Of a DNA stretch of 61,536 nucleotides, positions 1 to 12,420 are shown one piece after another. The stretch is taken from NCBI RefSeq assembly GCF_001039355.2, contig NW_019776163.1:37556-99091 (forward strand), read 5' to 3'. Origin of the DNA: Lingula anatina. Lineage: Eukaryota > Brachiopoda > Lingulata > Lingulida > Lingulidae. Both the position numbers and the translations under genes were made by a program. Below the pieces are notes generated by a model that was not told where the DNA came from, made no database searches, and saw nothing but the letters and a program-made list of their open reading frames with translations. Position 1 is the first letter of the stretch. The number at the start of each line of letters is the position of its first letter.

Positions 1-523
1 ACAGGTTTTACTTTTAGTAAATAGAAAATAGTCATAATATATCGCCATTCACACAGAAATCCGATAGAATTAAAATCGACACCAACACCAACATACTATA
101 TTTCATGTATAACTTCAAGTTCATTATATTCCTAAAGCCAACATTATTGTCATATTGTCACTCCCTCCGTCGTGTATCGCCATTTATGCCTGTAGTGCCC
201 TGACACGCCCTCCACCAGGGCACACATGGTGCAAAGTGTGTGTTTGTCTTAGATATGATAGGACAGCCAGCATATGAACATATTTCAACAACTTTCTGAA
301 TAGAAGCATGTGATATGAGTGCATTTAACCTGATATTAATATTATAGTTGTATAAGGTTACAGTTTAAGAACTAAGTATTGGGTAAAACTGAAGGCCTAT
401 AATCTTGATATTTGCTCAGATTTTGGACTTTTGAATTAAGATGCCTTTAACCAGCCGTATTACGTCTATTGCGCACAAAAGACAAGATGTTAAAATGTCT
501 AGGAAACAGCAATAACAACAACG

Positions 524-564
<41 letters not shown>

Positions 565-861
565 TGAAGAAGAGAACTCCGGTACATTTTTTTATTTTAC
601 TGAATGTAAACGCCCTTCTTTCTCATAGCTTTTATAAAAAGGTAATAAAAAGCAGTGATTCGTAATTATATTTTTGACGTCTGTGCCTGGACAAAAAATC
701 CATCGATATTTTACATTTCACAGGCACAAAAAAATTACCCAAATATATCAAACAGATAACTATATGCAACTGTATATATTCAATTCACATACCGATTCTT
801 CTATTCACCAATGCGGAGGGCAATGCTACCCGTCTCTTTAAAATTAAAAAATCTTTTTCAG
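1..861. other. Non-coding lead-in, upstream or intronic to the ependymin-related gene
   Basis: No credible exon is visible here. The missing signal-peptide exon of the downstream gene would be expected in or before this stretch, but I found no hydrophobic leader with a matching donor site. It contains a TAA microsatellite at 524-562 and otherwise AT-rich unique sequence ending in the pyrimidine tract and AG acceptor of the exon at 862. Confidence 0.5.
524..562. repeat. (TAA)n microsatellite
   Basis: About 13 uninterrupted TAA units, read directly. Confidence 0.95.
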
Positions 862-2255
862 ATGGACATCACCAAGAAATTTGCAGAGAGGGCTCACATT
901 TCTTATGATGCCATAAACCAGAGAATCAGGAAGGTCGAGGAGGTGTATTTCAACGAAGATAGGGAATACTACGATGTCTTATGGCTTCATAATGAGGTAC
1001 ATGCACAGCTGCATCGAGCCTACAGTTTAAAATAGCATGTCGAGATATGGCAAGAAGTTACGCGGTCTGGTATCGAAGAATTTGTAGATTATTGTCCATG
1101 CAGCTTTTATGCTTTACAACATAAACCCCATTCACAGAGTTTTTGCACATTTTTATCATCTATATAATTATGTATAATATTTGACATAAAATGATAGAAA
1201 TAAATTTTGATTACACATTCTATAGGACATCATTCGTAACTATGTCTGAACGAGAAGCGTATTTTAATGAACATTTCTCAATCTTAAGGGAATGGAATAC
1301 AGACTCAACCTGAAAACCAAAATGTGTAATGTCACTGCTCTCACCAGACCCTTCAGGAAGATCGGCATCCCGGCCAATGCCAAGAGCGGCGGTGAGGCGT
1401 ACATTGGGTCCTCTGTAGCTAATGACGGCGTGTTGGTATCCCTGTGGAGCGAGACCACGGAACAAGGAGGTAACTTTGATACGCTATGGAATTTGAAACA
1501 ACTCTATTTAATAACCAAGATTGAAGCGTGGTATTTTTCATTTTCTTTAGAGTAAAGCATTTGCATAGAATATATGCAAAAGCGCAGGAGAGTTTTTTCG
1601 TTCTTGGACGTAAAATGCATGATACTCAAGCTGAATAAAAAAAGTTGCCTTCAGTCGCAGTTCGGTTATTCTTGACCCATAGAAATAATAATAATAATTA
1701 ACTATTAATCCCCTATTGAACATCGATCTATTTTCATATTCTTAAGATATCGGAAGTGTGTTTTTCGGTTTTTATCTATTTAAATATTCTTAAGATAACG
1801 TAAATATGTTTTTCGATTTCTATAAAGAAACAATGTTTGATAAACACCTTTCATGCAAATATATTAACTTACAAGTTGTGTGTACCTTCAGCTAAATACT
1901 ATGGGTCCTGGACATACCCCGCCTGTGTTCCCGTCTCTGACTATTTCTACGACTCCTCAGTCGGACTTGTGCAGACACAGTAAGTAACCACGTGACAAGG
2001 GATTGCGTTTCATAACCACTTTGATGAAACCCTTGATATTTTTCTTTTTAGTTTATAATACTTTCAAATTAATTTTTGGGGTCAGTGACTGTGTAACTTT
2101 ACTGAATGGGGTTTAACACGGTACATGTTATACCAGCGTTAATGGTCGTGATGGTAATAATTTTCTTTTTTTATCATTTCAGTTTCTACAACGTGGAAGT
2201 AGGTATTTCAGACCCCGATAGGTTCATCCCACCAATGGAGTGCAAGAAACCATAA
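862..2255 (+). CDS. EPDR1-like: Ependymin-related protein, 5'-partial (4 exons)
   Basis: Exons 862-996, 1289-1469, 1892-1979 and 2183-2255 join in phase to 158 codons and a stop. The family consists of secreted or lysosomal glycoproteins, and EPDR1 has been linked to hydrophobic ligand binding. Family landmarks in order: a SYDAINQRIRKVEE stretch matching the SYDGLNQRVR region of mammalian EPDR1, a KTKMCNV cysteine with an N-glycosylation sequon (NVT), a GEAYIGSS / VSLWSE block, a PACVPV cysteine, and the C-terminal VGISDPDRFIPP signature. The signal peptide and the first family cysteines are missing, so at least one 5' exon lies upstream, probably outside the window. The ATG at 862 is the first codon of an internal exon, not the likely start. 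The acceptor at 1289 was chosen because other frames hit stops. Family assignment is confident; orthology within this multi-copy invertebrate family is not. Confidence 0.86.
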
Positions 2256-3471
2256 ATAAAAGCCAAGTTATCGTGTCTGAACGCCAAACAGTTTAGATGC
2301 ATTATACCTGCGATTTCCTCGGACAGATGAAGACCAACACACTGAAATAGTTACGCTACAAGACCGCCTTTTATTTTTCACAAGTTTTCGATTAAAAAAA
2401 GAATAAAGTTTATCTTTTATGTTTTTCATATTGATGTCACTGACATTCCGACATGATTGCACTTACAATGGCTACAGATAACGTATAATAATAATAATAA
2501 ATACACAAAACGGCCCATCAAATAAAATATTCTACAAAAGATAGATGCATTTTTATATTCTACACTTAACACTACAGGTGTTTGTGTGTGTGTGAGACTT
2601 GACTAACTGGATACCGGGTATAAAAACATACAAATCCTCATGCCAATCGCATCAATTTGCCCCAGAGGACACAACATCAAATTTTAACCACTTATCATTC
2701 AGTTTATTGAATGCTGAACAAAAATAGTGTAATCAAATTGGGGTTTACGCAGCATGTGGGAAATATAATTGCAGAATTAAAAAAAGTATTTTTGTTTCAA
2801 GTAAAATCAAACTACTTTTCATACTTAGTTTTAATCTATCACCTTACCAATAAATGAAATCTATCTTGGTATCCAATTCACTGGGAGATTATCTATAAAA
2901 TATATTTGTAAATTCCTTAATATTATTGATAAATAGAACAAATAATAATAATATTAATGAGAAGCAAGATACAATTATAAATAAATGATGCATTTATACC
3001 TATAAATAAATATCAATTTCACAACATTTATAAAGTTTCAAAAATAAAAATTGAAAAATGTCTAAAGGACAAGAGATTACTGAGCGAACAAATGGGATCA
3101 ACACAGATAACAAACACTTTTACTCCTATTTTTGTCTGATATCATATATATTGCAAAACAAATTGTAACATAAAAGTCTAAAAATCTGAAATTTAAACAT
3201 AATTTGGCTTTTACAATGCCAAAATACAGAATATGTATGCCTAGTATTAAAATAAATGATAGAAATATTGGAGTATATTTGCACTTAGAGACTATTCTTT
3301 TTAACCATTTGACATTTGTGTTATTTAAAAACAGTGACTTATTATAACAGTAATCTGAACACAAGTAATTTTTACATTTTTCTGCAACCTCCTACAAGTA
3401 AATCTTATTCAGCAATCTCTGCATTGTAATTTCATTTTTGCATTATAAATATACTGTAACAGTTACAGGAA
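2256..3471. other. Convergent intergenic / 3'UTR interval
   Basis: Lies between the stop codons of the ependymin-related gene (+) and the AREL1-like gene (-). AATAAA-like signals occur on both strands (for example just after 2253 on +). No coding or repeat signal was seen; presumably the two 3'UTRs. Confidence 0.6.
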
Positions 3472-5859
3472 TCAGATCATTCCAAATCCCTGATTGCCCT
3501 CATTAATAGCCAGCAGTAGAGCTTGGTGGAACTGATCCAAGCTGTCATAGTCTGGAAGGCACAACTGGTTGAAACTAAAAATAAATAAATAAATTATTCT
3601 TAATATAACCAACTTTTGATGCCTATTTTGGAACAAAATAAAGTAACATTACCAAATTAAATATACTGTAATATTGCATTCCAAACTTAACAATTATCAA
3701 TTAAATAAAAATAATTATTATGTTTAATGTTTTATCAATTCTAATATATGGAAACAGGTTTTTGTTTCCTTTGTTTCAACATTTGAAGAGATGAATAATA
3801 ATAAATTTTGTTTATCACTCAAAAATAAGGTCCAGTGAAGTAAAGTTACATTCAAATCTTTATATATATGTATGCGAAAAGCTACCAAGTATGAGCAGTA
3901 GGCAAACTTCCAGAAGACAAAGCAGGCGAGATTTGGAAAGTTGGGGAAAGGGAGCCAAATCCACCAGGTGGCAGCTGGGAACTTCCTGTGGTGAACTGAA
4001 CAAGACGAGCCATTTCTTCTGTTGTGAAACTTCCAATGATGGTCCAGAACCAATTCAAAGTCTGAAAGAAAATATCAGCAGTAAAGATGTAAAAACTTGA
4101 CACAATCACAATTGCCCATTTCATTTGAGAAAATTCATTTGACCTGGGCCTGATTTTTCCCTGATATAAGAAAAATAACTTTGTCTACTATACATCTTAA
4201 AATCCCAATAAAAAATTTGCTGTTTCATGTTTTAAAATTTAAATATCTATTTAAAAAAAAATTAATGTTTATTTGGTTGATTCAATATATAGTAAATGTA
4301 TCCTTACCCTGTTGAATGAATATGAATTTCCACAGATATTCACATTATTTTTCAAGTCATCAAGGCTATATGATCCTGTGCCACACATCAACAGCTAGAA
4401 GACAATTATTGAAAACATGGTTATTTAACACCACAGTTTGCTTTTTAATCTATAATTTAAAGTAATATAAATTATCTCAAAATAAATGATAACAGGTGAT
4501 TGGTTCGAAAAGATATAAAATTCAGCAAAGAACATGGGCTAAAAAGAAGCATTAATCTATCAAAGAAAAGATAATAAACAAATAAATAAATAAATATCTA
4601 AAAAAGAAGGTAGCAAATCCTCACCTCTAGTTCATATTCATCAAAAATGCTGAGTAAGTTATCAGGCACCAAGTCATTAAGTCCTTTCAGAAAAGCTTCC
4701 ATTTCCTCCTTTATTGTAGTTGCCAGCTGATATTGTGCCAAAGCATCCAAGTACTGGTGTCTGTTGGCTTTGGTCACTGGCACCTGAGCTCCATTGGGGA
4801 TCAAATTAACTGTCTGTTTACAAAAAAAAATAAATAAAATAATAATAAATAAATAAATAAATAGAATAACCATCCACACAGACTTTGGTAGTAAAGTTAT
4901 AAACAAGCTCACATATCACTTCAAGCGTTTCTTTTGTCATATATATAGAAATATAGAAAATGCACGCAATTATTCCCATGGTGACTCCAGATAAAGGTTA
5001 CAATGAGATATGCCAACTCCATAAAACATCTTATTCCTCTGAAAAAAAAGTCTTGCTAGACACTGAAATATTGGAACAGTAATACTCACAACCTTTTGAG
5101 TTTAACTTTTGTTTGGAGAACCTATTATCAAATTACAGCTGCTGAAATTCTTTGCAATACTCCTCTGTTACTTTCTGTTTTATCTTGTTATTATGCTTCA
5201 TAATTTTGACATGAACGAAAACTCACCCTTTCAAGCTCATTTTTCTCATTGTATTCCTCCTCCACAAAATGCATGTCCATATCTGCAGGATCATTCTCTA
5301 AAACATACTTGATTTTGGTGGTGTACAAATCTGGGTCATCTTGTTCAAAGTACTGATCAGAAACAAAGTGAGAAAATACTTTGATACCAAAATGTTTTTA
5401 GCACCACAGATATACATTATTTTATGCCTTATCAAAACAAACTTACATACTATATGAATATGATTTTAAACTTAAAATTCAGCCCCTTCCCACAAAAGGT
5501 ATGCTTTATACACAGCCTAGCTCTCATACTAATAAAATTTCAAGTGTTTTACCTACCTTGTAATTGACACGTAACCCAATCAATTGAGCCAAGAATGACC
5601 GTGCAAACTTAGCACTGACTTGCTGTTTGTAAGAGCCTCCTAAGGCAGATTCATACAGAATCTTGCCCACAACTTTCCCAGCAAATTCATAGTATTTCAG
5701 CTTCAGGTCTTCTGGCCTCTTTGGGTTGGGCAGAACCTTGTGGAAAAAATATCATAATCATAGTATTGTATGCAATTATGCAAATATATTTTATAATTGT
5801 GAAGGAGGTTAATTAGTGAGACAGAATATGACCTGTCACACCTACATGAAAGTGTTGCA

Positions 5860-5919
<60 letters not shown>

Positions 5920-8873
5920 TTTACTGTAAGTGTCAAGAGTAAAACAATTTAACAATCCTGGGACTTAAACAGGTTGCATCAGCCTCAATTTCCTAGTGTG
6001 TATTTCATGGAGTTCGATTAAATATACATATTTGACAATCAGGTTCTAACATTTCAACTTATCAGTCTTCCACAAGAAAAAAAGTGTCAAGGAGCATTTG
6101 TGGACAATACTCACAAGCCCCTGGGGGTCATCTTTCTTTAATCTCCTGAATAGCTTGGATTTACTGGGATCAAAAATGTTAATGCACAAGAGATGAAACC
6201 ATTCCCTCCTCAATCCACCCCAATCCAGACCTAAGAAATGTAGCAAAGTACTATTATTAAAATATTATTGACATTTAAAACCATCAAAATTCAGTGCATA
6301 AAGGCATAATCATAACATGAAAGTAATTAATAATTAAATAAATTATTTCAAAACAAATCTGCAGCCAGCTAAAGATGACTGACCACTCTATTATGAGAAC
6401 CCATTCTTTCTTAGTTCAGGTATCCTTTGAAGCATAATGTTATACATTTTGTGTTACTTAGACCCCATTTCCATAGATTTTAGATCAATCTATCCCTGTG
6501 GGGAATCTCACTAGATTACTGTCAGCTTAGCCGGCTTAAGCGTCTGTCCCGCCTACTGAAAGCTGTAAGGGGGTAATTAACTATGGTGCGCGCTCGGCTG
6601 ACTGCAATTTAGCATGAACCCCCAGGGAGTTAGGTCGATCTAAATCTTAATCTCTGGATGGATCTAAATCTCTGGGAATACACCCTTAGTGTCATATTAC
6701 CTACCTTGTTCCCCAATGAACTGAATCTCAAAATTCTTGCACCAGTCAGCAATGTTGAACCCTTTTGTGGCTTTAAATGACTAAAATGAAAATTTAAAAT
6801 TTTTAAAAACATCACAAATGAGTTTTTAACGCAAATAACAATTTAATAATCTTTCTAATGGCTCTTTTTTCAAAGTCTTAGGGCACAATTTAAAATATGA
6901 ACACAATATATGTAATGCATCTATGATTTTCTTAGAAAGAAAATGACCTGAAAGGACCTCTATTAATCAAACATTTTCTCCGAGTATAATTATCTAATAA
7001 TAACTTTCATTCAAACTTTTGGTTCTGTCATTTTAAAAAATTCCAGCGCTAACCCCGTGTCAGACAATCACATCATATTTGCTACTCACACTTTCAAAAA
7101 AGTTACTCCTGTCAATCTTGAGTGTCACCTTGGTGTGTTGATGCTTCTGATGATGACTTCTCATTTCACTATAGAAAAATTCTTGTTTTTCTTTGAAAGA
7201 CTGTGAACCCCCTTTGATGAAAGTGAGAAATTATTATTTTTCATACTATAAATCAAATGAAACTCATGGGCATGTATAATTTCAGATTTTTTTTGAAAAA
7301 AAATTCATATAAGTATTACAAAGACCATTACTTGTATAATAAAACCTATACAAGTAATAATATACAATGTCATAATTATAATAGTCATTTACCCCATTTG
7401 CAAAGAAATTATTCTTTTCCATGCACCATTGATTAAACCTGTTTTTTTTTTTAAACTAATGAGCAAATGCCCACAAAGAATCATACAGAGAAAAAAAATG
7501 CAACATTGAAAAATGTAAAACATTTGAACATACAAATTAAATACTTACCAATATTCTTTATAAGGTGGTTAGTAAAAGTGGCAACAATTAAGCTTCTATC
7601 TTTACTGGCAAGCTCAACATTGGGCTGTGTGCTATCTTCTATGATAAACACAGGAGCATCATACTGATTGTTCATCCCATCAAACAAAAACTAAAGCAAA
7701 AAATACAGCATTTTTACATAACATGCAGGTTTTTTTTTATATTTCTTCAAATCTCAGTTAACATGAAAATATCTCCAAAGTTTTAGTATGAATTGCAGCA
7801 TACATCATTTTGCAAAGCTGCTAACAAATAAACACAAATAGTTCTCAACATTTTGGGACAATGCATGGTCATTTTTTAATTTGATTGTTATTGCCATATT
7901 GCAAGGTACTGAAATTTCCGAATCATTAAATCCAATTACATGCATCCTTTATTTTGTTATGTCAGATTTCATACCATTGCCATAATGCAAGGTACTGAAA
8001 TTTCCAAATCATTAAGTCCAATTACATGCATCCTTAAAGGACCTTTATTTTGTAATGTCAGATTTCATACCATTGCCATAACGCAAGGTGTTGAAATTTC
8101 CAAATCAGCAAGTCCAATTAAATGCATCATTTATTTTGAAATATTAGATCTCATACCATGATCAACACTATTCATCACACAACCACAATACATACCTTTG
8201 TGGATGGACACACCCTAAATGCAGTGATTAATTTTGGGATGATCTTCAAATAATATTCATAAACTTTCAGAGTCTGCAAAGAAATTAAATATGGAAGTTA
8301 GGAGATATTATCAAAATATTTAGACTTCGTGTTCACCTGTTGAAACAATTTTACGCCAAACAAACTACACTTCCTCCATTTATTAATGGCTAGTTATTAT
8401 TAAGAATGATGTTACAAAGCGTAGTTCAGAGGCTTGGATAGTTAAAAGTGAAAACTTACCCTGGGTGAAATATAAAGGTAAACTTTTTTGGCCTTTGAAA
8501 AGCGCTCATTGCACAAACTTAGTAAACGAGCCTCGTAATAGCACTTGTATTTCTTTTTCTCAATATTTTTCTTAACCAGGACTGCTTCATCTTCTGCAAA
8601 CAATAAAAAAACATATTTATAATTTTTTAACATTTATTGTTCATTAAAAATGGTTCATTTTAACAGGCATTGGGAAATATGAATGCCCAGAATACTAATA
8701 CATATCTCTAAACACGAGCAGTGGAAATCTTATCTAATGTTTGTATTATTGTTGTTGATCCCTCTTCAGTGAAAGCCCTAAGCTCATGGTGTTTAAGACT
8801 TCTCATATTCAAAGCAATTCTCATTGCATACCAAACAATTCAAACTGATGGACCTCTTCGGATTACCAGATGA

Positions 8874-8929
<56 letters not shown>

Positions 8930-11900
8930 AAAAAAAATCACTTCTAAAACTCATTACACCTTACCCCCTTTTATTAAATTCAATTTGGTACCTTTCAAAA
9001 CCACCACACTAAACTCCCCGTTACAGACTGGTGTGTCTTGGTAAGAAATGCTGCCTGTAAAACACCCAGGACTGTAGAAATTTATTTTAGCTGCCAGCAG
9101 ACCAACAGGAGCTTCATACAGCAGTTGTGTGTGAACTTGGGCATCTTCATCTGTGCCAGCCTGCATGAGGACATAATCAAACACAACATTGTAAAAATAA
9201 GCTATTATTGGATCATGATACAAAAGTGATGACAAGAGTAGGTACAGAATAATACAGAAGTACCAGATAAAAGCTAATCATGACTTTAAAGAATTTCATT
9301 AGGTATCGCTGTCATCATTAAGGGTTAACTATAAATCCACCTATTATAATCTCATTTAAATGGACACATGAAATAATTACGCCAGACTACTTATATTCAA
9401 ATTTAATCAATCCTCACTTCTTTAAAGCTAAATTGCAGTCCACAGTTATCTTGCTGCAGTTGCTTTTCTATTGCTAGCTGTGTACACAGATTCCCATAAC
9501 TGTCCTTTGGTTCAACATAAAGAGTATATCTTTGGTGCTGCGTACAAACAATTGTAGGGCAGTTGGTCACTACTCTAGTCTTGGTTGGGTTCATAGGACC
9601 TAGAAAGAAAGTAATCAGGAATCGATATAATGGATGGCATTAGAAACTAACAATTATTTGTCTGAAGACACCCCAAGGAATAAATCTAATGGGTATAATC
9701 ATATACAGTTAAAAATGTATTCTGCACTCATTCTGGAAAAGCCAGAATCAAAGTAGGTACAATATATTATTAGCCTCTTCAGACAGCTAAATTTCACAAA
9801 ATATTTGGATAAAATGTTTCTTCAAAAAAACATCATATCGCTAATTTACAAACCTGACTGGAAAAACTTTTCAAATGGACTCCCTTTGATGGGAACATCA
9901 TCGCGCTTTACATGGATATAATACGTCCCAGCACGTCTGACGGTGAAGGAGACTGAAGCGATGTGCACTTCGGGATGTCCTAGTTCAACAGCACACGTTA
10001 CTGGAGGGAAGTGTGTGTCACTTTGGTGCTCAATTTCTATAGACAAATTGTCAGCGTCTGAGACTGGGTAGACCCTCCCTCCATAAAAGAACTGAAAAAA
10101 AAACAAAAAAAACAATAAAACATCATCCAAATATGAAATTTAATAAGAAAAATATGTTTTAATGTACATTGTGACAGCCCATTGTTTAAAAAAAAGTAAA
10201 CATACATGTAAAACACAAATTCTGTCAATGCTAAACATTATTTCTTTTTAAGGAAAGTACAACTGCACAAAATAACATCAGGAGAAATTCATAAAACTAC
10301 AAGTATTACACACTCACATCATTCTCTTGGGTAAGTACATACCTTCAACTGAAATGATAACATTTTCCCAACTTCTTGAGGTTCCTTCCAACCCCAAACA
10401 ATCTCTTCCCTTGGTGAAGATAGCCATTTTGTTAAACCTTGAAAGAACCCAACTTTTGACTGGTTCGAGCTTGTGGCAGTTTGTGATGTTTTATCCACTC
10501 CAACAATCTGAGTCAATGCGTTCAGTATTGTAATGACGCCAGCAATTACGAAGCTGACAACAGATATTTTGACTGAAAGTAAAATTGGGAATATTACATC
10601 TTATATTAATCTTGTGGTTTTAACACCTTTTGATAAATAAAATACCAAACCTAAGGCAGTTTTGCAAATCTTTGTTTAGTAACTTATATGGTTAGGAACC
10701 TAGGATTAAATCATACCTCAATAAATAAATATGTATGGCAAAGAAGTCCCACACTAAATAATTACTTTCTAAATTTGGTCTCTGGTTTTTAAATTCAAAT
10801 TCCTGATGTATATCAATAAAGAATCATTTTAACAGTATTTACCATAGGAGACACTTTTGCCTTTACTCTTCTCCACCTCCTTCCATTTAATCTTTTTGTA
10901 CTGTTCACAGGAATCACCTTTGAATATGTTGCGGAGGTTTTCAACATGTTCTGTTAATCTGAAGTATTCTTTGAGTGTTACATCATGTCTTGTTAATCTC
11001 TGGAACACTATGTCCTCAGCTTTCAGGAGTGATGCCAAGCTTAAAATTTCTTCCTCTTTTAATCTAAAAATACACAAATATAGAAATAAACATCAAACTT
11101 TGTTCTCTTTGCACAGAGAAGGTAAAGAAAAAATTCAAGACAAAGGTATTCATGAAGACTTCATGATAACCTATGTCTCTGTCTATTCAATTCTCCTTTG
11201 AAATGTTCTGAAATGACTTTTATGTTGATTGTCAAAAATCTAAAATCTACTCCTAAAAACCTGTTTAAACATTTGGTCTTTCAAATTGTTTTCTTTTTTT
11301 ATTTGACTGAAAATGCAAAAAAAAAAAAAAAAAAAACTTGAAATGGAAAACAAACATTCCAGAGTGGCCATGAATAATCATGCCATCGAAAAAAAATCAA
11401 AGTAAGGTAAATATTGGTAATACATACCTCTCAAAATACCAGAGCAGATCATTTTCTTGTAACCAGTGTCTCAATAACAGTTGCTCTCTGAGACTATGTA
11501 CTGCTTTGAGCAGTTTTGCTCTGTGCTCCTCATATAATACATGTGGAATGTGCGGTCTTACATTTCTCAATGTAGCATAATCTTCTATATACTTGTTGCC
11601 TAAAAGTATGTCAGATTTATCTACAAAACCGGGGTACCAATTTTTTTCACCTGCTGAGCAATTTGGTTTAGTCAATTCAATCAACATGGGCAAATAACAT
11701 TTAATGCAAAACTTTCATTTAGATGTCATTCGGTTGCATTTATTTGCATTTTATTCAAATCATTGTTCACATATATGCATTCATGTAATACTTTAGCACG
11801 AAAATTCATGCGTTAGCACTCCTATTGACAATTCTGATATGTACTGTGTGTGCTAACGTTAGCACAGACAGTACATATCAGAATTGTCAATAGGAGTGCT

Positions 11901-12420
11901 AACGCATGAATTTTCGTGCTAGTAATACTAGTACTACCGTTAAGCAGTCAGTCTCTTATAAATCTGAAATTACATTACACTGACTTTTTTCATGAAAAAA
12001 AATACCTTCCAGCATTCAATTTGCTATACATGCATAAAAGATCACCTTAACTGACAATGATGACCACATTGATTTAAGTTAAATTTTAACTAAAGTGACA
12101 TACAGTATCTAGAAATAAGTGATGAATAAGAAACAAAATTACTAGTTTTGACTATCAATCTATATCGCAATACAGTGAGGCTTATCAGGATTTGATGTGA
12201 TATGAATCTCTATCAACTCAACCGTAATAACAAGAGTTTGGCATTTACCCGTATTAACCAAGACAGGGGCCAAAGGCTCTAGTTGGTTCTCTTCAATCCA
12301 TTCGATGATCCTCCGTTTATGTTCCCGCTCCGGTTGACTTCTACTGTAGGCCCAGTAACCCAAAAATATTGCAAAAAATATGGCAAGAAACTGGAGTATT
12401 TTGGAGACAGAAACTGCCAT
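3472..12420 (-). CDS. AREL1: AREL1-like HECT E3 ubiquitin ligase (19 exons, 987 aa)
   Basis: Exons, 5' to 3' on minus: 12420-12249, 11650-11428, 11063-10843, 10572-10343, 10091-9854, 9599-9418, 9160-8992, 8593-8460, 8273-8196, 7690-7549, 7211-7090, 6780-6705, 6230-6115, 5736-5557, 5352-5227, 4813-4625, 4394-4308, 4061-3886, 3574-3472. All phases close. Predicted domains: membrane anchor (about 5-26), SAM-like helices (about 38-195), second hydrophobic segment (206-225), filamin-type repeat (about 283-365), linker, then HECT domain (about 640-987). HECT landmarks include DWGGLRREWF, FTTGSSQLPPGGF and LPTAHTCFNQLCLP; the catalytic Cys is residue 954, 33 residues from the C-terminus as in human AREL1. 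Mammalian AREL1 ubiquitinates IAP antagonists (SMAC, HtrA2, ARTS) and restrains apoptosis. The first ~165 residues extend beyond the human protein (823 aa). The catalytic Cys codon is split by the last intron. Confidence 0.93.
5860..5919. repeat. (AAT)n microsatellite in AREL1 intron 13
   Basis: About 20 AAT units. On the minus strand it produces a spurious poly-Leu open frame. Confidence 0.95.
6457..6689. mobile_element. MITE-like element, copy 1 (AREL1 intron 12)
   Basis: About 233 bp bounded by CTTAGACCCCATTTCC and GGGAATACACCCTTAG. Both ends carry a GATC(A/G)ATCTA motif, and the interior carries GGGGGTAATTAACT. It shares body sequence with 32370-32603 and 61396-61536. There is no coding capacity. 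It begins only about 15 bp from the 5' splice site of AREL1 exon 12. Exact boundaries and target duplication are uncertain. Confidence 0.75.
7890..8157. repeat. Three-copy tandem repeat (86-96 bp unit) in AREL1 intron 9
   Basis: Copies start at 7890, 7976 and 8072, each opening with ATTGCCATA(A/T)... and containing GAAATTTCC(A/G)AATCA and a shared ATGCATC(C/A)TT segment. The middle copy carries a ~10 bp insertion (TTAAAGGACC). Copies diverge at a few percent of positions. Confidence 0.9.
8875..8927. repeat. Poly(A) tract in AREL1 intron 7
   Basis: An uninterrupted run of about 53 A on plus (poly-T in the sense of the AREL1 transcript). The predicted poly-lysine frame over it is spurious. Confidence 0.95.
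11793..11921. mobile_element. Near-perfect palindromic foldback element, AREL1 intron 1
   Basis: Arms at about 11794-11847 and 11868-11921 are perfect inverted repeats of 54 bp. The central 20 bp (11848-11867) is itself almost palindromic around GCTAACGTTAGC, so nearly all 128 bp can fold into one hairpin. Directly flanking 8 bp repeats, GTAATACT at 11785-11792 and 11922-11929, look like a target-site duplication. An 8 bp duplication is typical of hAT-type transposition. No coding capacity. Confidence 0.88.

Noticed and set aside
1220-1465. 81-codon minus-strand frame
   Set aside because: Antisense shadow of the second ependymin-related exon.
5703-5936. Poly-leucine minus-strand frame
   Set aside because: Created entirely by the (AAT)n microsatellite in an AREL1 intron.
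8824-9012. Poly-lysine plus-strand frame
   Set aside because: Created by the 53 bp poly(A) tract, antisense to AREL1.
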